Notes: generated by a model from the sequence alone, not told the origin. DNA of 64,000 bases from Ardenticatenaceae bacterium (GCA_020634495.1 JACKBR010000018.1:1-64000), one strand, 5' to 3'; shown: positions 26,179-34,574, numbered from the stretch's first letter. Numbers and translations: made by a program.

Positions 26179-27201
26179 TTATGAAATGGCGGAGCCGCTA
26201 GATGCCCTTATGATAAGTGTCGGTGTGAGTAGGACGTGTTGATTTGGGGGTGTACGGCCGTTGACAATGTCGATCAGCATGGCACAGGTTTGCCGGCCAA
26301 TGTCATAGATGGGCTGGTGCAGGGTGGTGAGCGGTGGATTCACATATGCCGATGAGGGAATGTCATCAAAACCAGCCACGGCAATGTCCTTGCCAACCGT
26401 CAGGCCATTTTGCTGAATCTGATTAATTGCGCCCATTGCCATGAGGTCATTGCCACAAATAACGGCCGTTACCTGCGGTGTTGCCCCTAGTAAAAGCTTA
26501 ATCGCCTCTGCGCCGCTGCGCTGCGTCAAATCCCCTTCCACGATCCACTCAGGCACCACTGGTAAATGGTTGGTCGCCATCGTTTCATAATAGCCTTGCA
26601 GCCGATACTGGCTAAACATGAGCCCGGAAGGCGGCATGATGAAGCCAATGCGCTGGTGGCCTAAATCAACCAGATGCTGAACCAGCAGCTGCATACCAGC
26701 CACACCATCCTCATCAACATACGGATATTCAAAAGGCACGTTGGTACGGCCGAACACGACAAACGGAAAATTATGCTTATGCAGATGATGAATGCGGGAG
26801 TCGTTTTCGCGCGTGCGAATCACGATGAGACCATCGACCCAGCCGCGCTGGGTTGCTCGATCGTAGGCACGTTTCTCTTCTTCGCTTTCTGGGGCGTGCG
26901 TGGAAACAAGCAAATCATACTCATGTTCCGCGGCTTCGTTGCCGATGCCAGCGATAAATTCGCTAAAAAATGGGTCCGAAAAGCGGGGGCCGAAGGTGGG
27001 CATAATAAATCCCAGGGTATCGGTACGCTGTTTTTGTAGGCGGCGGGCGATGAGATTAGGTTGGTAGCCTAATTCTGCGGCCGTTTCTAATATGCGCTGG
27101 CGGGTTTCTGCAGCCACATCGTCGTACCCCGCTAAACCACGGGAGACAGTCGTGATGGAGATACCCAACTTGCTGGCAATATCTTTGAGCGTTGCTGCCA
27201 T
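26179..27201 (-). CDS. LacI-family transcriptional regulator of the sugar operon
   Basis: 340-aa repressor. The N-terminal HTH and hinge is ATLKDIASKLGISITTVSRGL...RILETAAELGYQPN, and the effector domain is a periplasmic-binding-protein-like fold (LGFIMPTFGPRFSDPFFSEFI; AVICGNDLMAMGAI; VAGFDDIPSSAYVNPPLTTL). It is the first gene of the operon with the transporter and phosphorylase, 162 bp ahead of the binding-protein gene. ATG 27201 is chosen since residues further upstream would be encoded by the operator region. Two palindromes of the LacI type lie immediately upstream, so autoregulation is expected. Confidence 0.93.
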   Translation of the reverse strand: MAATLKDIASKLGISITTVSRGLAGYDDVAAETRQRILETAAELGYQPNLIARRLQKQRTDTLGFIMPTFGPRFSDPFFSEFIAGIGNEAAEHEYDLLVSTHAPESEEEKRAYDRATQRGWVDGLIVIRTRENDSRIHHLHKHNFPFVVFGRTNVPFEYPYVDEDGVAGMQLLVQHLVDLGHQRIGFIMPPSGLMFSQYRLQGYYETMATNHLPVVPEWIVEGDLTQRSGAEAIKLLLGATPQVTAVICGNDLMAMGAINQIQQNGLTVGKDIAVAGFDDIPSSAYVNPPLTTLHQPIYDIGRQTCAMLIDIVNGRTPPNQHVLLTPTLIIRASSGSAIS

Positions 27202-27242
27202 GCGCCCTCTTCCTAAAAAGTGAATGTTCAGTGGGATCGATC

Positions 27243-27262
27243 TATCCAAAACGTTTTGGATA
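27243..27262. promoter_or_regulatory. LacI-type operator 1 (downstream of promoter)
   Basis: A perfect 20-bp palindrome with core CCAAAACGTTTTGG. It covers the expected transcription start and early transcribed region of the - strand promoter, 42 bp upstream of the lacI start codon. The AACGTT centre is the usual LacI/GalR half-site arrangement. Confidence 0.85.
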
Positions 27263-27268
27263 GTAAAA

Positions 27269-27297
27269 AGTGTATTCCAAAACGTTTTGGATGTCAA
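27269..27297 (-). promoter_or_regulatory. Sigma-70-like promoter with LacI operator 2 in its spacer
   Basis: On the - strand: TTGACA (27297-27292), a 17-bp spacer, then TACACT (27274-27269). The spacer contains a second perfect palindrome, TCCAAAACGTTTTGGA (27276-27291), centre-to-centre 31 bp from operator 1, about three helical turns. Binding at either site would block RNA polymerase. Both sites control lacI itself and probably the whole operon. Confidence 0.8.
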
Positions 27298-27507
27298 TAT
27301 TTTAGGCAAACTGCCACAATTGTTTTTGCTTATTTAAGGCAAAATGTATGATGATTGATGGGTCAGATTGGGGGTTACCACAATTGCCAACGGCAGAGAA
27401 GGAGTGATTTTCTGTAAGTACGTGGGTGAACTTTGGGAAGAACTGGCTGGAAGTGAGGGGAGCGTAATGCGGCTCGGTATGAGTTACGCATCACGCTCCA
27501 GCATTAA
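27298..27507. other. Intergenic region between SPFH gene and lacI
   Basis: No ORF of note. Contains an imperfect hairpin with 12 of 13 paired bases (27459-27471 with 27487-27499), close to the SPFH stop, possibly its 3' end structure although no T-run follows on the - strand. Confidence 0.4.
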
Positions 27508-28473
27508 TTAATGTCTGAGCTGAACAAACGAATCGGCAAGATTTAGCGACTTAATATCTTTTTCATCTAAGATGCGCAATCTCTCTAATTCGGCCAGATG
27601 GTGCATGTCCTGGGCGTTGAAGCCAGCAACTGCAATTTGAAGCCGCTCAAGCGCTCCCGCGACCGTTTCTGTATGAATCTTGCGCTGATGAGCCAGCTCT
27701 AGCGCTTTTTCCACTTTAGGCGGCACTTCAATTGGACCTAATGAGACATCTTTGGGCTTGATTTCTTTGAAGCCCAGGTTGACTGGCTGTGAGAGCTGAC
27801 GGTTTACTCGCTGGCAAATCTCCTGCTCCAAATTCTGAATTGCTCCAGACCCATCTGACAGGTTGATAGCGTATAAAGTTTGAATGGAACGCAGCTCAAA
27901 CAGATGTTTGATTGCTCGCTCGGCGCGGCCAGAAACAATTTTGTCGGAATTATCCGGCAGGGCACGGGCCATTTTGTGCTTTATTGTTTCCGTAATCAGG
28001 TTGACGTCCACCGTGTACGAGACTTTCCATGAAACGGTGACAGGAATGCCATCCGCCGTGCGAATGTTTTCTAATTTTCCTTTGGCCGTTAGGGATTTTT
28101 TGGGAATTGTCCCTCGGACTTCTTCGTACCAATGAAGGCGCACCAGGTAGGGATCGTTGATTGTAAATACCCGTCGTCCAAAAGGAATCCAGCCTGGCTT
28201 GCGTGTGCGCTGGAGCTGGCGCACTGGCTCTGGTTCTGGGCTAACTGCAAAGCGTAGGAAGCTATTGTTGATACGGTTGAAAATGACGCCTACTTCCATT
28301 TCATCCACCAGTGCTCCCCGGCGAAATGCAAACAGAACGGCCGTAACAAATAAAAAAACTATGAAAAACAGCAGGGCAATGCCTAATGCACCAAACGCTT
28401 CGTAAGTTGCGATAGTGACAAATCCTGCAAATAAAATAGCTGCGCCAAGAATTAGGGGATTTCTTAAGTTCAT
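27508..28473 (-). CDS. SPFH/Band 7 domain membrane protein
   Basis: 321-aa protein. Two adjacent hydrophobic segments (about 8-50) are followed by a Band 7-like domain (GALVDEMEVGVIFNR; TADGIPVTVSWKVSYTVD; ALPDNSDKIVSGRAERAIKHLFELRS; INLSDGSGAIQNLEQEICQRVNRQL) and a C-terminal helical/coiled-coil tail. SPFH proteins build membrane-associated oligomeric scaffolds; the specific role is unknown. ATG 28473 follows GGGAGGTAAAC on the - strand. Confidence 0.85.
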   Translation of the reverse strand: MNLRNPLILGAAILFAGFVTIATYEAFGALGIALLFFIVFLFVTAVLFAFRRGALVDEMEVGVIFNRINNSFLRFAVSPEPEPVRQLQRTRKPGWIPFGRRVFTINDPYLVRLHWYEEVRGTIPKKSLTAKGKLENIRTADGIPVTVSWKVSYTVDVNLITETIKHKMARALPDNSDKIVSGRAERAIKHLFELRSIQTLYAINLSDGSGAIQNLEQEICQRVNRQLSQPVNLGFKEIKPKDVSLGPIEVPPKVEKALELAHQRKIHTETVAGALERLQIAVAGFNAQDMHHLAELERLRILDEKDIKSLNLADSFVQLRH

Positions 28474-28638
28474 GTTTACCTCCCAACGTGTGTTGAAACA
28501 TTGAATGGAACAAGGTGTAGAACGCTGTTCAGATTGTAAACGGCGGACAGGCAATTTCCAAGCATTTGTAAGGGATGTCAGCAAACTGTCGGGAAATAGT
28601 GATTGGTTGGGGTAGGGATAGCAAATTTGCCAAAAGTA
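28474..28638. other. Divergent intergenic stretch, SPFH side
   Basis: AT-rich upstream region of the SPFH gene with its ribosome-binding site. No ORF or structure stood out. Confidence 0.4.
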
Positions 28639-28667
28639 TTGACAAAGTGGCTGCATTAGACTATCAT
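28639..28667 (+). promoter_or_regulatory. Sigma-70-like promoter
   Basis: TTGACA (28639-28644), 17-bp spacer, TATCAT (28662-28667). The consensus-like -35 and ideal spacing suggest a strong promoter firing toward the 36-aa ORF and the SRPBCC-PDZ-DinB gene. The first operator-like repeat begins on the last base of the -10. Confidence 0.7.
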
Positions 28668-28700
28668 CTAATAAGTTAGACGCTTATCTAATAGGTTAGA
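28667..28700. promoter_or_regulatory. Tandem operator-like inverted repeats TCTAA-N4-TTAGA
   Basis: Two 14-bp sites, TCTAATAAGTTAGA (28667-28680) and TCTAATAGGTTAGA (28687-28700), spaced exactly 20 bp, each with inverted arms TCTAA/TTAGA. They cover the start site of the promoter just upstream, as expected for a dimeric repressor. The regulator is not identified. Confidence 0.7.
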
Positions 28701-28881
28701 TGGCTGCCTAACGACCCTATTGTACCAGCTCGGTTCTGAAAGCCAAAAAGATTTTTGAATGATAGCCGTTTGAATATTAGCTTATCCCGGCGCTCTTTTT
28801 GGCCACCATCAACTGCATCATTGTGGGAAACTCGTTTCCAAACCATTTATTAACCAACAGAAAATTGTGTAGGAGGCTACC

Positions 28882-28992
28882 ATGAATCTTTTACATCCAG
28901 ACACATTTTATGAACACAATCGTGAGTATCAAAAACAACGTCTTGAGGAGAGCCAGAAATTGGGAGCTTATTTTATTGGGCTCAGTCGATGA
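28882..28992 (+). CDS. 36-aa small protein (unknown)
   Basis: ORF of 36 codons with a strong ribosome-binding site (AGGAGG at 28871-28876, 5 nt before ATG). The peptide is hydrophilic, rich in Glu/Gln/Arg (HNREYQKQRLEESQKLG), with a short hydrophobic end (AYFIGLSR). It lies in the leader between the operator-controlled promoter and the SRPBCC gene (33 bp downstream). It is not recognised. Confidence 0.55.
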   Translation: MNLLHPDTFYEHNREYQKQRLEESQKLGAYFIGLSR

Positions 28993-29025
28993 GCGCGTAA
29001 GAGGCGCATATAAATGGAGGATGAC

Positions 29026-30237
29026 ATGGGAAATACAACAGAATTGACATTTTCACAACTGGTTGAGGCTGCGCCAACGGCCGTTTACTATGCACTTACA
29101 AACGGAGCTGCTTTGCGAGAATGGCTGTGTACCAATTCGCAGGTTTCCACCAGAGTGGGTGGTCGCCTCTTTCTCTACTGGCAGCAAGGTTATTATGCCT
29201 GCGGCGAGTTCAAAGAGTTGGTGCCTGACGAAAAAGTGGTTTATCAATGGCAGGGGCGGGGCGAAACGGCCGTTTCTACCGTAGCCATCACCCTGAAACC
29301 AGAAGGTGAAAGCACAAAAGTAAGCCTGGCTCACAGCGGATTGTCAGCCGGAGAAGACGCTGCCGAAATGCGGCAGGGTATCAAAGAAGGCTGGGAAGCG
29401 GGTCTGGCTAATTTGAAAGCGGTTTTAGAAACTGGTTTGGATAAGCGAGTGTATGACCAGGCCTTTTTAGGTATTTTGATTTCTGGACAGATTTCAGCAG
29501 AGCAGGCGGTGGAGATGGGCATTGACGCTGAGGGCGGCATTACCATAAGTGGCACAATGGCCGAGACGGGCGCTGCTGCGGCTGGCTTGCAGAACAATGA
29601 CATCATTGTGGACATGGGTGGAAGTCAGACCAAAGATTTTCGCTCATTGCAGGCAGCCATACGGCCGTATCGCGCTGGTGATAAAGTGAAAGTAACCTAC
29701 TTTCGAGATGGAACTCGTGAGCAAACCGTTCTTGAACTGTCGAGCCGTCCTGTGCCTACCATACCCGAATCGCCCAGTGATTTGGCTGAAGCGGTTAAGG
29801 AGCTGTACGCCGAATTAACCCAAGAATTGAATGAGGTTCTGGCTGGAGTCACCGAGGCAGAAGCAAATTATCGGGCCGATGACGAAGGCTGGAATGCCAA
29901 AGAAATTCTGGCCCATTTAATTACCACAGAGCGGGGCACCCAGATGGGCGCAGCAACGCGCATTACTGATGGGGTGCTGGACGGTTTTCCAAACAATCCG
30001 CCCGCCTGGGTTCGATCGGTTACGGCCGTTTATCCGACATTAGCTGACATGGTTGCATTGTGGGAACGTACAAACGCAGAGTCAGTGGCCCTGTTGGCCA
30101 ATCTGCCCCAAGCTCTCGTCGAGCGCAAAGCGACCTATTTTGGCATTGGCAATACATACTTAAATGGCTTGCCACCACATACCCGCGCTCACTTTGCCGA
30201 AATTCAAGGTGTCATTGCGGCAGCGCGGGAATCGTGA
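29026..30237 (+). CDS. SRPBCC (AHSA1-like) - PDZ - DinB three-domain protein
   Basis: 403-aa soluble fusion. Residues 1-135: AHSA1/START-like ligand-binding domain (FSQLVEAAPTAVYYALTNGAALREWLC; VGGRLFLYWQQGYYACGEF; EGWEAGLANLKAVLE). Residues about 150-235: PDZ-like domain (GGITISGTMAETGAAAAGLQNNDIIVDMGG; DKVKVTYFRDG). Residues about 245-400: DinB-like bundle (WNAKEILAHLITTERG; LPPHTRAHFAEIQGVI). All three parts bind ligands, peptides or metal; a joint function is not known. ATG 29026 has GGAGG 5 nt ahead, while an in-frame ATG 12 bp upstream would place the SD inside the gene. Confidence 0.82.
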   Translation: MGNTTELTFSQLVEAAPTAVYYALTNGAALREWLCTNSQVSTRVGGRLFLYWQQGYYACGEFKELVPDEKVVYQWQGRGETAVSTVAITLKPEGESTKVSLAHSGLSAGEDAAEMRQGIKEGWEAGLANLKAVLETGLDKRVYDQAFLGILISGQISAEQAVEMGIDAEGGITISGTMAETGAAAAGLQNNDIIVDMGGSQTKDFRSLQAAIRPYRAGDKVKVTYFRDGTREQTVLELSSRPVPTIPESPSDLAEAVKELYAELTQELNEVLAGVTEAEANYRADDEGWNAKEILAHLITTERGTQMGAATRITDGVLDGFPNNPPAWVRSVTAVYPTLADMVALWERTNAESVALLANLPQALVERKATYFGIGNTYLNGLPPHTRAHFAEIQGVIAAARES

Positions 30238-30253
30238 TTATGGGAGAAAATTA

Positions 30254-30805
30254 ATGAAGCACCCAAGTAGAATAAAAGTATTGGAACCTTTTATCGTATT
30301 GATTATCGTTGCAGCTGCCATTGTCTATTTGTTAAACGCATTTAACAGCGGTAGTTGGCTTTGGTTTCAGGGCAGGGCTTCTGTTCTAGAGCCACCAACA
30401 CGAATCGTAGTTGTAAATAATGGCGACCGCCTCGTCTTGCAGCCGGGCACAGATTATTATGATGAGCTGGCCGAAGCGACTGTGGAAGCGTTGAGCAAGT
30501 TTAGCAATACAGACCTGGTAAGCATTGGCCTTTCTGATCAGACGTTGACAGATTATGCCGAGGATGCTTTGGTTGTTGAGCTATATTTTGACAAGCCCTT
30601 ACAGTTTAATACGCTGGCACGTTCTGGTGAACCAACACAGCTGTTGATCCCCATAGACGGCCGTCACGCTTCGGGCGCATACGTTTTTCGGGGCGCACAG
30701 GGAGAATGGTGGTTTGGTGCAGTGCGCATGGCTGATCCATCCCCCCTGTACACCGTCCTCCAGCAGATGGGTTACAGTGCGGCCGTATTCCAAACAGCCG
30801 GTTAA
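30254..30805 (+). CDS. Small membrane-anchored protein of unknown function
   Basis: 183-aa protein with one N-terminal hydrophobic helix (about 12-30) and an outer domain of mixed alpha/beta character (TRIVVVNNGDRLVLQPGTDYYDELAEATVEAL; VVELYFDKPL). No known family recognised. It starts 16 bp after the SRPBCC-PDZ-DinB stop (GGGAGA ahead of ATG 30254) and is probably co-transcribed with it. Confidence 0.75.
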   Translation: MKHPSRIKVLEPFIVLIIVAAAIVYLLNAFNSGSWLWFQGRASVLEPPTRIVVVNNGDRLVLQPGTDYYDELAEATVEALSKFSNTDLVSIGLSDQTLTDYAEDALVVELYFDKPLQFNTLARSGEPTQLLIPIDGRHASGAYVFRGAQGEWWFGAVRMADPSPLYTVLQQMGYSAAVFQTAG

Positions 30806-30813
30806 AAATGGCA

Positions 30814-30858
30814 ACCTCCCGCAGGTAAACTTTTGAGAAGCAAAAACCTGCGGGAGGT
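30814..30858. terminator. Hairpin after the small membrane protein gene
   Basis: Perfect 13-bp inverted repeat (30814-30826 with 30846-30858), 19-nt loop, starting 8 bp after the stop. No T-run on the + strand side, so its action as an intrinsic terminator is uncertain. Confidence 0.5.
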
Positions 30859-30875
30859 AAAACAAGGAGAGTTCC

Positions 30876-30965
30876 ATGTCTGATAAAAAAGCACCCACCA
30901 AAACGGCCGAATCCGATGAAAAACAGACAAATTGGCTCATTCAATGGTACATTACTATTCCTTAA
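30876..30965 (+). CDS. 29-aa small protein candidate
   Basis: ORF of 29 codons with AAGGAGA 6 nt before ATG 30876. The sequence is charged at the start (MSDKKAPTKTAESDEKQTN) and hydrophobic at the end (WLIQWYITIP). It carries a near-copy of the iterated palindrome (ACGGCCGA). It lies between a hairpin and the MBL gene, and could be a leader peptide or a remnant. Confidence 0.4.
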   Translation: MSDKKAPTKTAESDEKQTNWLIQWYITIP

Positions 30966-30995
30966 ATTGAACGGTTTTAGACAAAGGAGAAAGTA

Positions 30996-31625
30996 ATGTC
31001 AGAGCTAGAGCTTGTTACGCGCCAGGTAGGGCCTTGGGGCATGAACACCTACGCCCTCATCTGCCCAACCAGCCGTCAGAGCGTCCTCATTGACCCCGGC
31101 GATGATCCCGAAATCTTGGAAGCGATGCTCGCTGGCAGCCAGCCTGTGGCCATTTTGCTGACCCACACCCACATAGATCATATTGGGGCGCTGCCTGCAA
31201 TGCGCCAAAAGCTGGGCGTGCCCGTAATGGGCAACGATGGCCCGCACGAACCGGGCGGCAAAGATATTCAGGCCGACCGCTGGCTGCGGGATGGCGATAC
31301 CGTCGCTGTGGGTGAACACACATTGCGGGCGGTGTATGCACCTGGCCACATTGGTGACCAAATCTGCTTTGTCATTGCAGCGGATCATCGCATTATTGTT
31401 GGCGACACTATTTTTGATGGCGGCCCTGGCCGCACCTGGTCTGGTGAGGGATTTAGAACCACCTTGCAGACGCTGCGCAACGTTGTTTTGCCCTGGCCAG
31501 ATGATACAGTTTGTTATCCTGGGCATGGGCCGCATTTTCGCCTGGGAGATCGCCGGGAAGAAATTGAGGCATTTTTAGCCAAAGATCACGGCGACTTTTT
31601 TGGTGATGCGACCTGGGATATGTGA
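30996..31625 (+). CDS. Metallo-beta-lactamase-fold hydrolase (glyoxalase II-like)
   Basis: 209-aa MBL protein with the dinuclear zinc motif H57-T-H59-I-D61-H62 (LLTHTHIDHIGAL), a third His in YAPGHIGDQICF, the bridging Asp in IVGDTIFDGGPGRTW, and YPGHGP at the end. This layout matches small hydroxyacylglutathione-hydrolase-like proteins; the substrate is unknown. AAAGGAG lies 6 nt upstream of the start. Confidence 0.93.
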   Translation: MSELELVTRQVGPWGMNTYALICPTSRQSVLIDPGDDPEILEAMLAGSQPVAILLTHTHIDHIGALPAMRQKLGVPVMGNDGPHEPGGKDIQADRWLRDGDTVAVGEHTLRAVYAPGHIGDQICFVIAADHRIIVGDTIFDGGPGRTWSGEGFRTTLQTLRNVVLPWPDDTVCYPGHGPHFRLGDRREEIEAFLAKDHGDFFGDATWDM

Positions 31626-31795
31626 CGTTTTTAGCGCACATGCTTTTCCTCTTCTCTATGGATTGGTGGGGATCAGATAATGAATCTGACATTTGGGGTT
31701 TGGGTCAAGTCTGATTCCCACTTTTCCGTATACAATAGTAAAGCTTGCGGTAAATGCCGCACAGAAAATGCCATAAATTTGGAGTGGATTAGGGA

Positions 31796-33283
31796 ATGAA
31801 TCAATCAGCACAGCCTTCGGGTATGCGGGGTTTTGTCATTGTTTGGCTGGGTCAGGTGGTGTCTATGTTGGGCACCGGCATGACCAATTTTGCCGTGTCG
31901 TTTTGGATTTTTCAGCAAACGGGGGAAGCGACTGCGCTCACCTGGGCTATCTTTTTCTTCATGGCTCCGAGCGTGTTGTTCAGTCCCATTGCCGGGGCAA
32001 TTGTGGATCGTGCCAATCGCAAGATGGTGATGATCGTTAGCGATTTGCTGGCCGGTGTGGCGACCATATTTTTGCTCTCGCTGTTGGCAGCCGACAGCCT
32101 GCAAATTTGGCACATTTATTTGGCGAACTTGTTGGCGGGGGCGGCCAATGCGTTTCAGTTTCCAGCTTACTCAGCGGCCGTTACCATGATGCTGCCTAAG
32201 GAGCAATACGGCCGTGCGGCGGGCATGTTGTCTTTGGCAGGCTCCGCCTCTGGCATTTTGGCACCTGCTTTTGCCGGGGCGCTGCTTGGTCCAATTGGCT
32301 TAGTGGGCATCATGAGCATCGATGTCGTCACGTTTCTTTTTGCTATTTTCGCCCTATTCATTGTGTTCATTCCTCAACCCGAAGTGACTCCTGAAGGCCG
32401 CACCGGGCAGGGCAGTTTGCTGCAAGAATCGGCATACGGCTTCCGCTATATTTTTCAACGACCCAGCCTGATTGGCTTGCAGATGGTCTTTTTCTTTATC
32501 AACTTCCTGGCAATGTTTGGCTTTGCAGTGATGGTGCCAATGATTTTGGCGCGCACAGGCAACAACGAGATCACTCTGGCCAGCGTGCAATCGGTTGGCG
32601 CGATTGGCGGCGTTGTGGGCGGTTTGCTGCTTAGCACCTGGGGCGGGCCGCGGCGCAAGGTGAACGGGGTGTTGATTGGCATGATTTGCGTCAGCATTTT
32701 TAGCCAGGCTTTGATGGGGGTAGGGCAAAGTGTCTTTATTTGGGCCACAGCCTCGTTTATGGGTCAATTTATTATTCCTATTTTGAATGGGTCAAATCAG
32801 GCGATATGGCAGGCCAAAGTTGCGCCTGATGTACAGGGGCGTGTGTTTGCCGTGCGCCGGTTAATTGCTCAAATCACGGCTCCGTTGGCCACGGCGCTGG
32901 CTGGGCCGTTGGCTGACAGGGTGTTTGAGCCAGCGATGCAGCCAGATGGTGCCTGGGCTTCGATGTTTGGCTGGCTTGTGGGCACAGGCACGGGCGCTGG
33001 CATGAGCCTAATGTTTGTAATTACAGGTTTTATTGGGGTGGCGGTTGGACTGGGGGCTTATTTGTTCCCAGCCATTCGCAATGCAGAAGATTTGTTGCCG
33101 GATCATGAGGTGGTGGTGCAAACGGCCGTTCTCGAAAAACGTCTCAATGAGCTTACGCAACAAAGAAGGGAATTGCGTCACGCGCCCAACAGCCCGCAAA
33201 ATCAGCAAGCCTTAAAAGCAATTGCCCTGGAAATGCGGCAAATTGGCTTAGACTATCCCCAGCAGCCAAAAAGTAAAAGATAA
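31796..33283 (+). CDS. Major facilitator superfamily transporter (MDR/enterobactin-exporter-like)
   Basis: 495-aa protein with 12 predicted helices. The MFS motif A-like loop is FSPIAGAIVDRANRKMVMIVSDLL. The start FVIVWLGQVVSMLGTGMTNFAVSFWIF resembles MFS efflux proteins of the 3-1 type. The cytosolic C-terminal tail (EKRLNELTQQRRELRHAPNS...KSKR) is a charged possible coiled coil. Substrate unknown. It may be regulated by the ArsR-type protein encoded next. Confidence 0.9.
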   Translation: MNQSAQPSGMRGFVIVWLGQVVSMLGTGMTNFAVSFWIFQQTGEATALTWAIFFFMAPSVLFSPIAGAIVDRANRKMVMIVSDLLAGVATIFLLSLLAADSLQIWHIYLANLLAGAANAFQFPAYSAAVTMMLPKEQYGRAAGMLSLAGSASGILAPAFAGALLGPIGLVGIMSIDVVTFLFAIFALFIVFIPQPEVTPEGRTGQGSLLQESAYGFRYIFQRPSLIGLQMVFFFINFLAMFGFAVMVPMILARTGNNEITLASVQSVGAIGGVVGGLLLSTWGGPRRKVNGVLIGMICVSIFSQALMGVGQSVFIWATASFMGQFIIPILNGSNQAIWQAKVAPDVQGRVFAVRRLIAQITAPLATALAGPLADRVFEPAMQPDGAWASMFGWLVGTGTGAGMSLMFVITGFIGVAVGLGAYLFPAIRNAEDLLPDHEVVVQTAVLEKRLNELTQQRRELRHAPNSPQNQQALKAIALEMRQIGLDYPQQPKSKR

Positions 33284-33388
33284 ACCGGCTTTTTCAGACG
33301 TCAATGAGAAAATTTTGCACCGATATGTACTTCTGGTTTATAACTACAAGAAAATGTTTGACAATGAGAAACGTAGGAACAGGTCTAA

Positions 33389-34480
33389 ATGACTATTACA
33401 CCGCAGTTAACTTGGGAAATCGGCACAGCCTATGACCTTTTTACTAGCCTGAATGTGGTTCACGATCCGGCACGTTATGGTTTGCGTGGCTCTTGGGCCG
33501 CCGGGGTGCGCTCCCGCTTGCCGGCGGAGCAGCGGGAATTTTTGCAAGGAGCCGTAGAAAAGCATCATTTTTGGGCGATCCCCTGGTTGGCTAACCAGGA
33601 CGGGCCAAAGAACAGCGCTGCAATCCTAAAAAAGCTTGCCGAAATTCCAGCAGAGAACAGGATGAAAGAGTTATCTGCCTGTTATATGGATGAGTCCTGG
33701 CAGGCGTTACTTTTCCGGGTGGCAGAGCAAGGCATGTGGGATGCAAAAGACAAAAAGCAATTGCGCTCACTTTATACCGAGATGTATAGGAAGGAAAGTG
33801 GCAAAAGCAAAAAAATCTCTGATGATGAATTGGTTGCCACGCTGAATATTTGGGCAGATACGGCCGTTTACAGCCAAAAAATGCTCCAGGCCCTGCAAAT
33901 CTATTATGATGTTTTCTTCAAAGAAGAAGAAGCCAGGATTATTAAGCCACTAGAAGCACGGGTAGCCGAAGCCAAAGCGGTGGCCAAGAAATTGGCCCTC
34001 CCAGAACTGCTTAACGAACTTTCCCAGGGACTCCGTTTTGAATTTGACAAAACCAAAGATATGGAAGAGCTCGTTATGATCCCTTCCTTTTGGACTACCC
34101 CACTGTCCATGTTTATCCCCTTTTCCAAAGATAACAAACGTTGGCTTTTCATGTTTGGCGGCCGTCCCGATGGCGTATCCCTTGTCCCCGGCGAAGTGGT
34201 GCCAGAACTGCTTTATCAAATGCTGAAAGCCCTGGCAGACCCCACCCGCCTGCGCATTTTGCGCTACTTATCAGAAGAACCGCTTACCCCTGCTGAACTG
34301 GCTCGCCGGTTGCGCCTGCGCCCCCCAACCGTTATTCATCACCTGGATGCCTTGCGGCTGGCCCGACTGGTACACGTAACCCTAAGTATGCAAGGTCGCC
34401 GCTATGAAGCCAGACACGAAGCCATCAAAACCGTTTGCACCATGCTAGAGGGCTTTCTCGATGGCGAGACCTTCACCTGA
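33389..34480 (+). CDS. ArsR-type winged-helix regulator with large N-terminal domain
   Basis: 363 aa. The C-terminal 85 residues are an ArsR-like HTH (YQMLKALADPTRLRILRYLSEEPLTPAELARRLRLRPPTVIHHL). The first about 265 residues form a domain seen in long ArsR-like regulators, with a lysine-rich helix in the middle. No metal-binding cysteine pair is visible in the HTH, so it is probably not a metal sensor. The gene follows the MFS transporter by 105 bp on the same strand. Confidence 0.85.
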   Translation: MTITPQLTWEIGTAYDLFTSLNVVHDPARYGLRGSWAAGVRSRLPAEQREFLQGAVEKHHFWAIPWLANQDGPKNSAAILKKLAEIPAENRMKELSACYMDESWQALLFRVAEQGMWDAKDKKQLRSLYTEMYRKESGKSKKISDDELVATLNIWADTAVYSQKMLQALQIYYDVFFKEEEARIIKPLEARVAEAKAVAKKLALPELLNELSQGLRFEFDKTKDMEELVMIPSFWTTPLSMFIPFSKDNKRWLFMFGGRPDGVSLVPGEVVPELLYQMLKALADPTRLRILRYLSEEPLTPAELARRLRLRPPTVIHHLDALRLARLVHVTLSMQGRRYEARHEAIKTVCTMLEGFLDGETFT

Positions 34481-34490
34481 AAAAGAAAAA

Positions 34491-34513
34491 GGTGATAGTC
34501 CCAGACTATCACC
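34491..34513 (-). terminator. Intrinsic terminator for the - strand pilin cluster
   Basis: 10-bp perfect stem (34491-34500 with 34504-34513), 3-nt loop, followed on the - strand by TTTTTCTTTTT (34490-34480). It lies 62 bp past the stop of the pilin-CBM6 gene and probably ends that operon. Confidence 0.85.
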
Positions 34514-34534
34514 TAAATAACTTGAACCTAAACA

Positions 34535-34568
34535 AAAGGTGGCGAGGAAAATATTCCCCGCCACCTTT
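34535..34568 (+). terminator. Intrinsic terminator for the ArsR-type gene
   Basis: 10-bp perfect stem (34535-34544 with 34559-34568) with the T-rich tail TTTATTTAT, about 55 bp after the + strand stop codon. Together with the - strand terminator next to it, it insulates two convergent genes. Confidence 0.8.
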
Positions 34569-34574
34569 ATTTAT

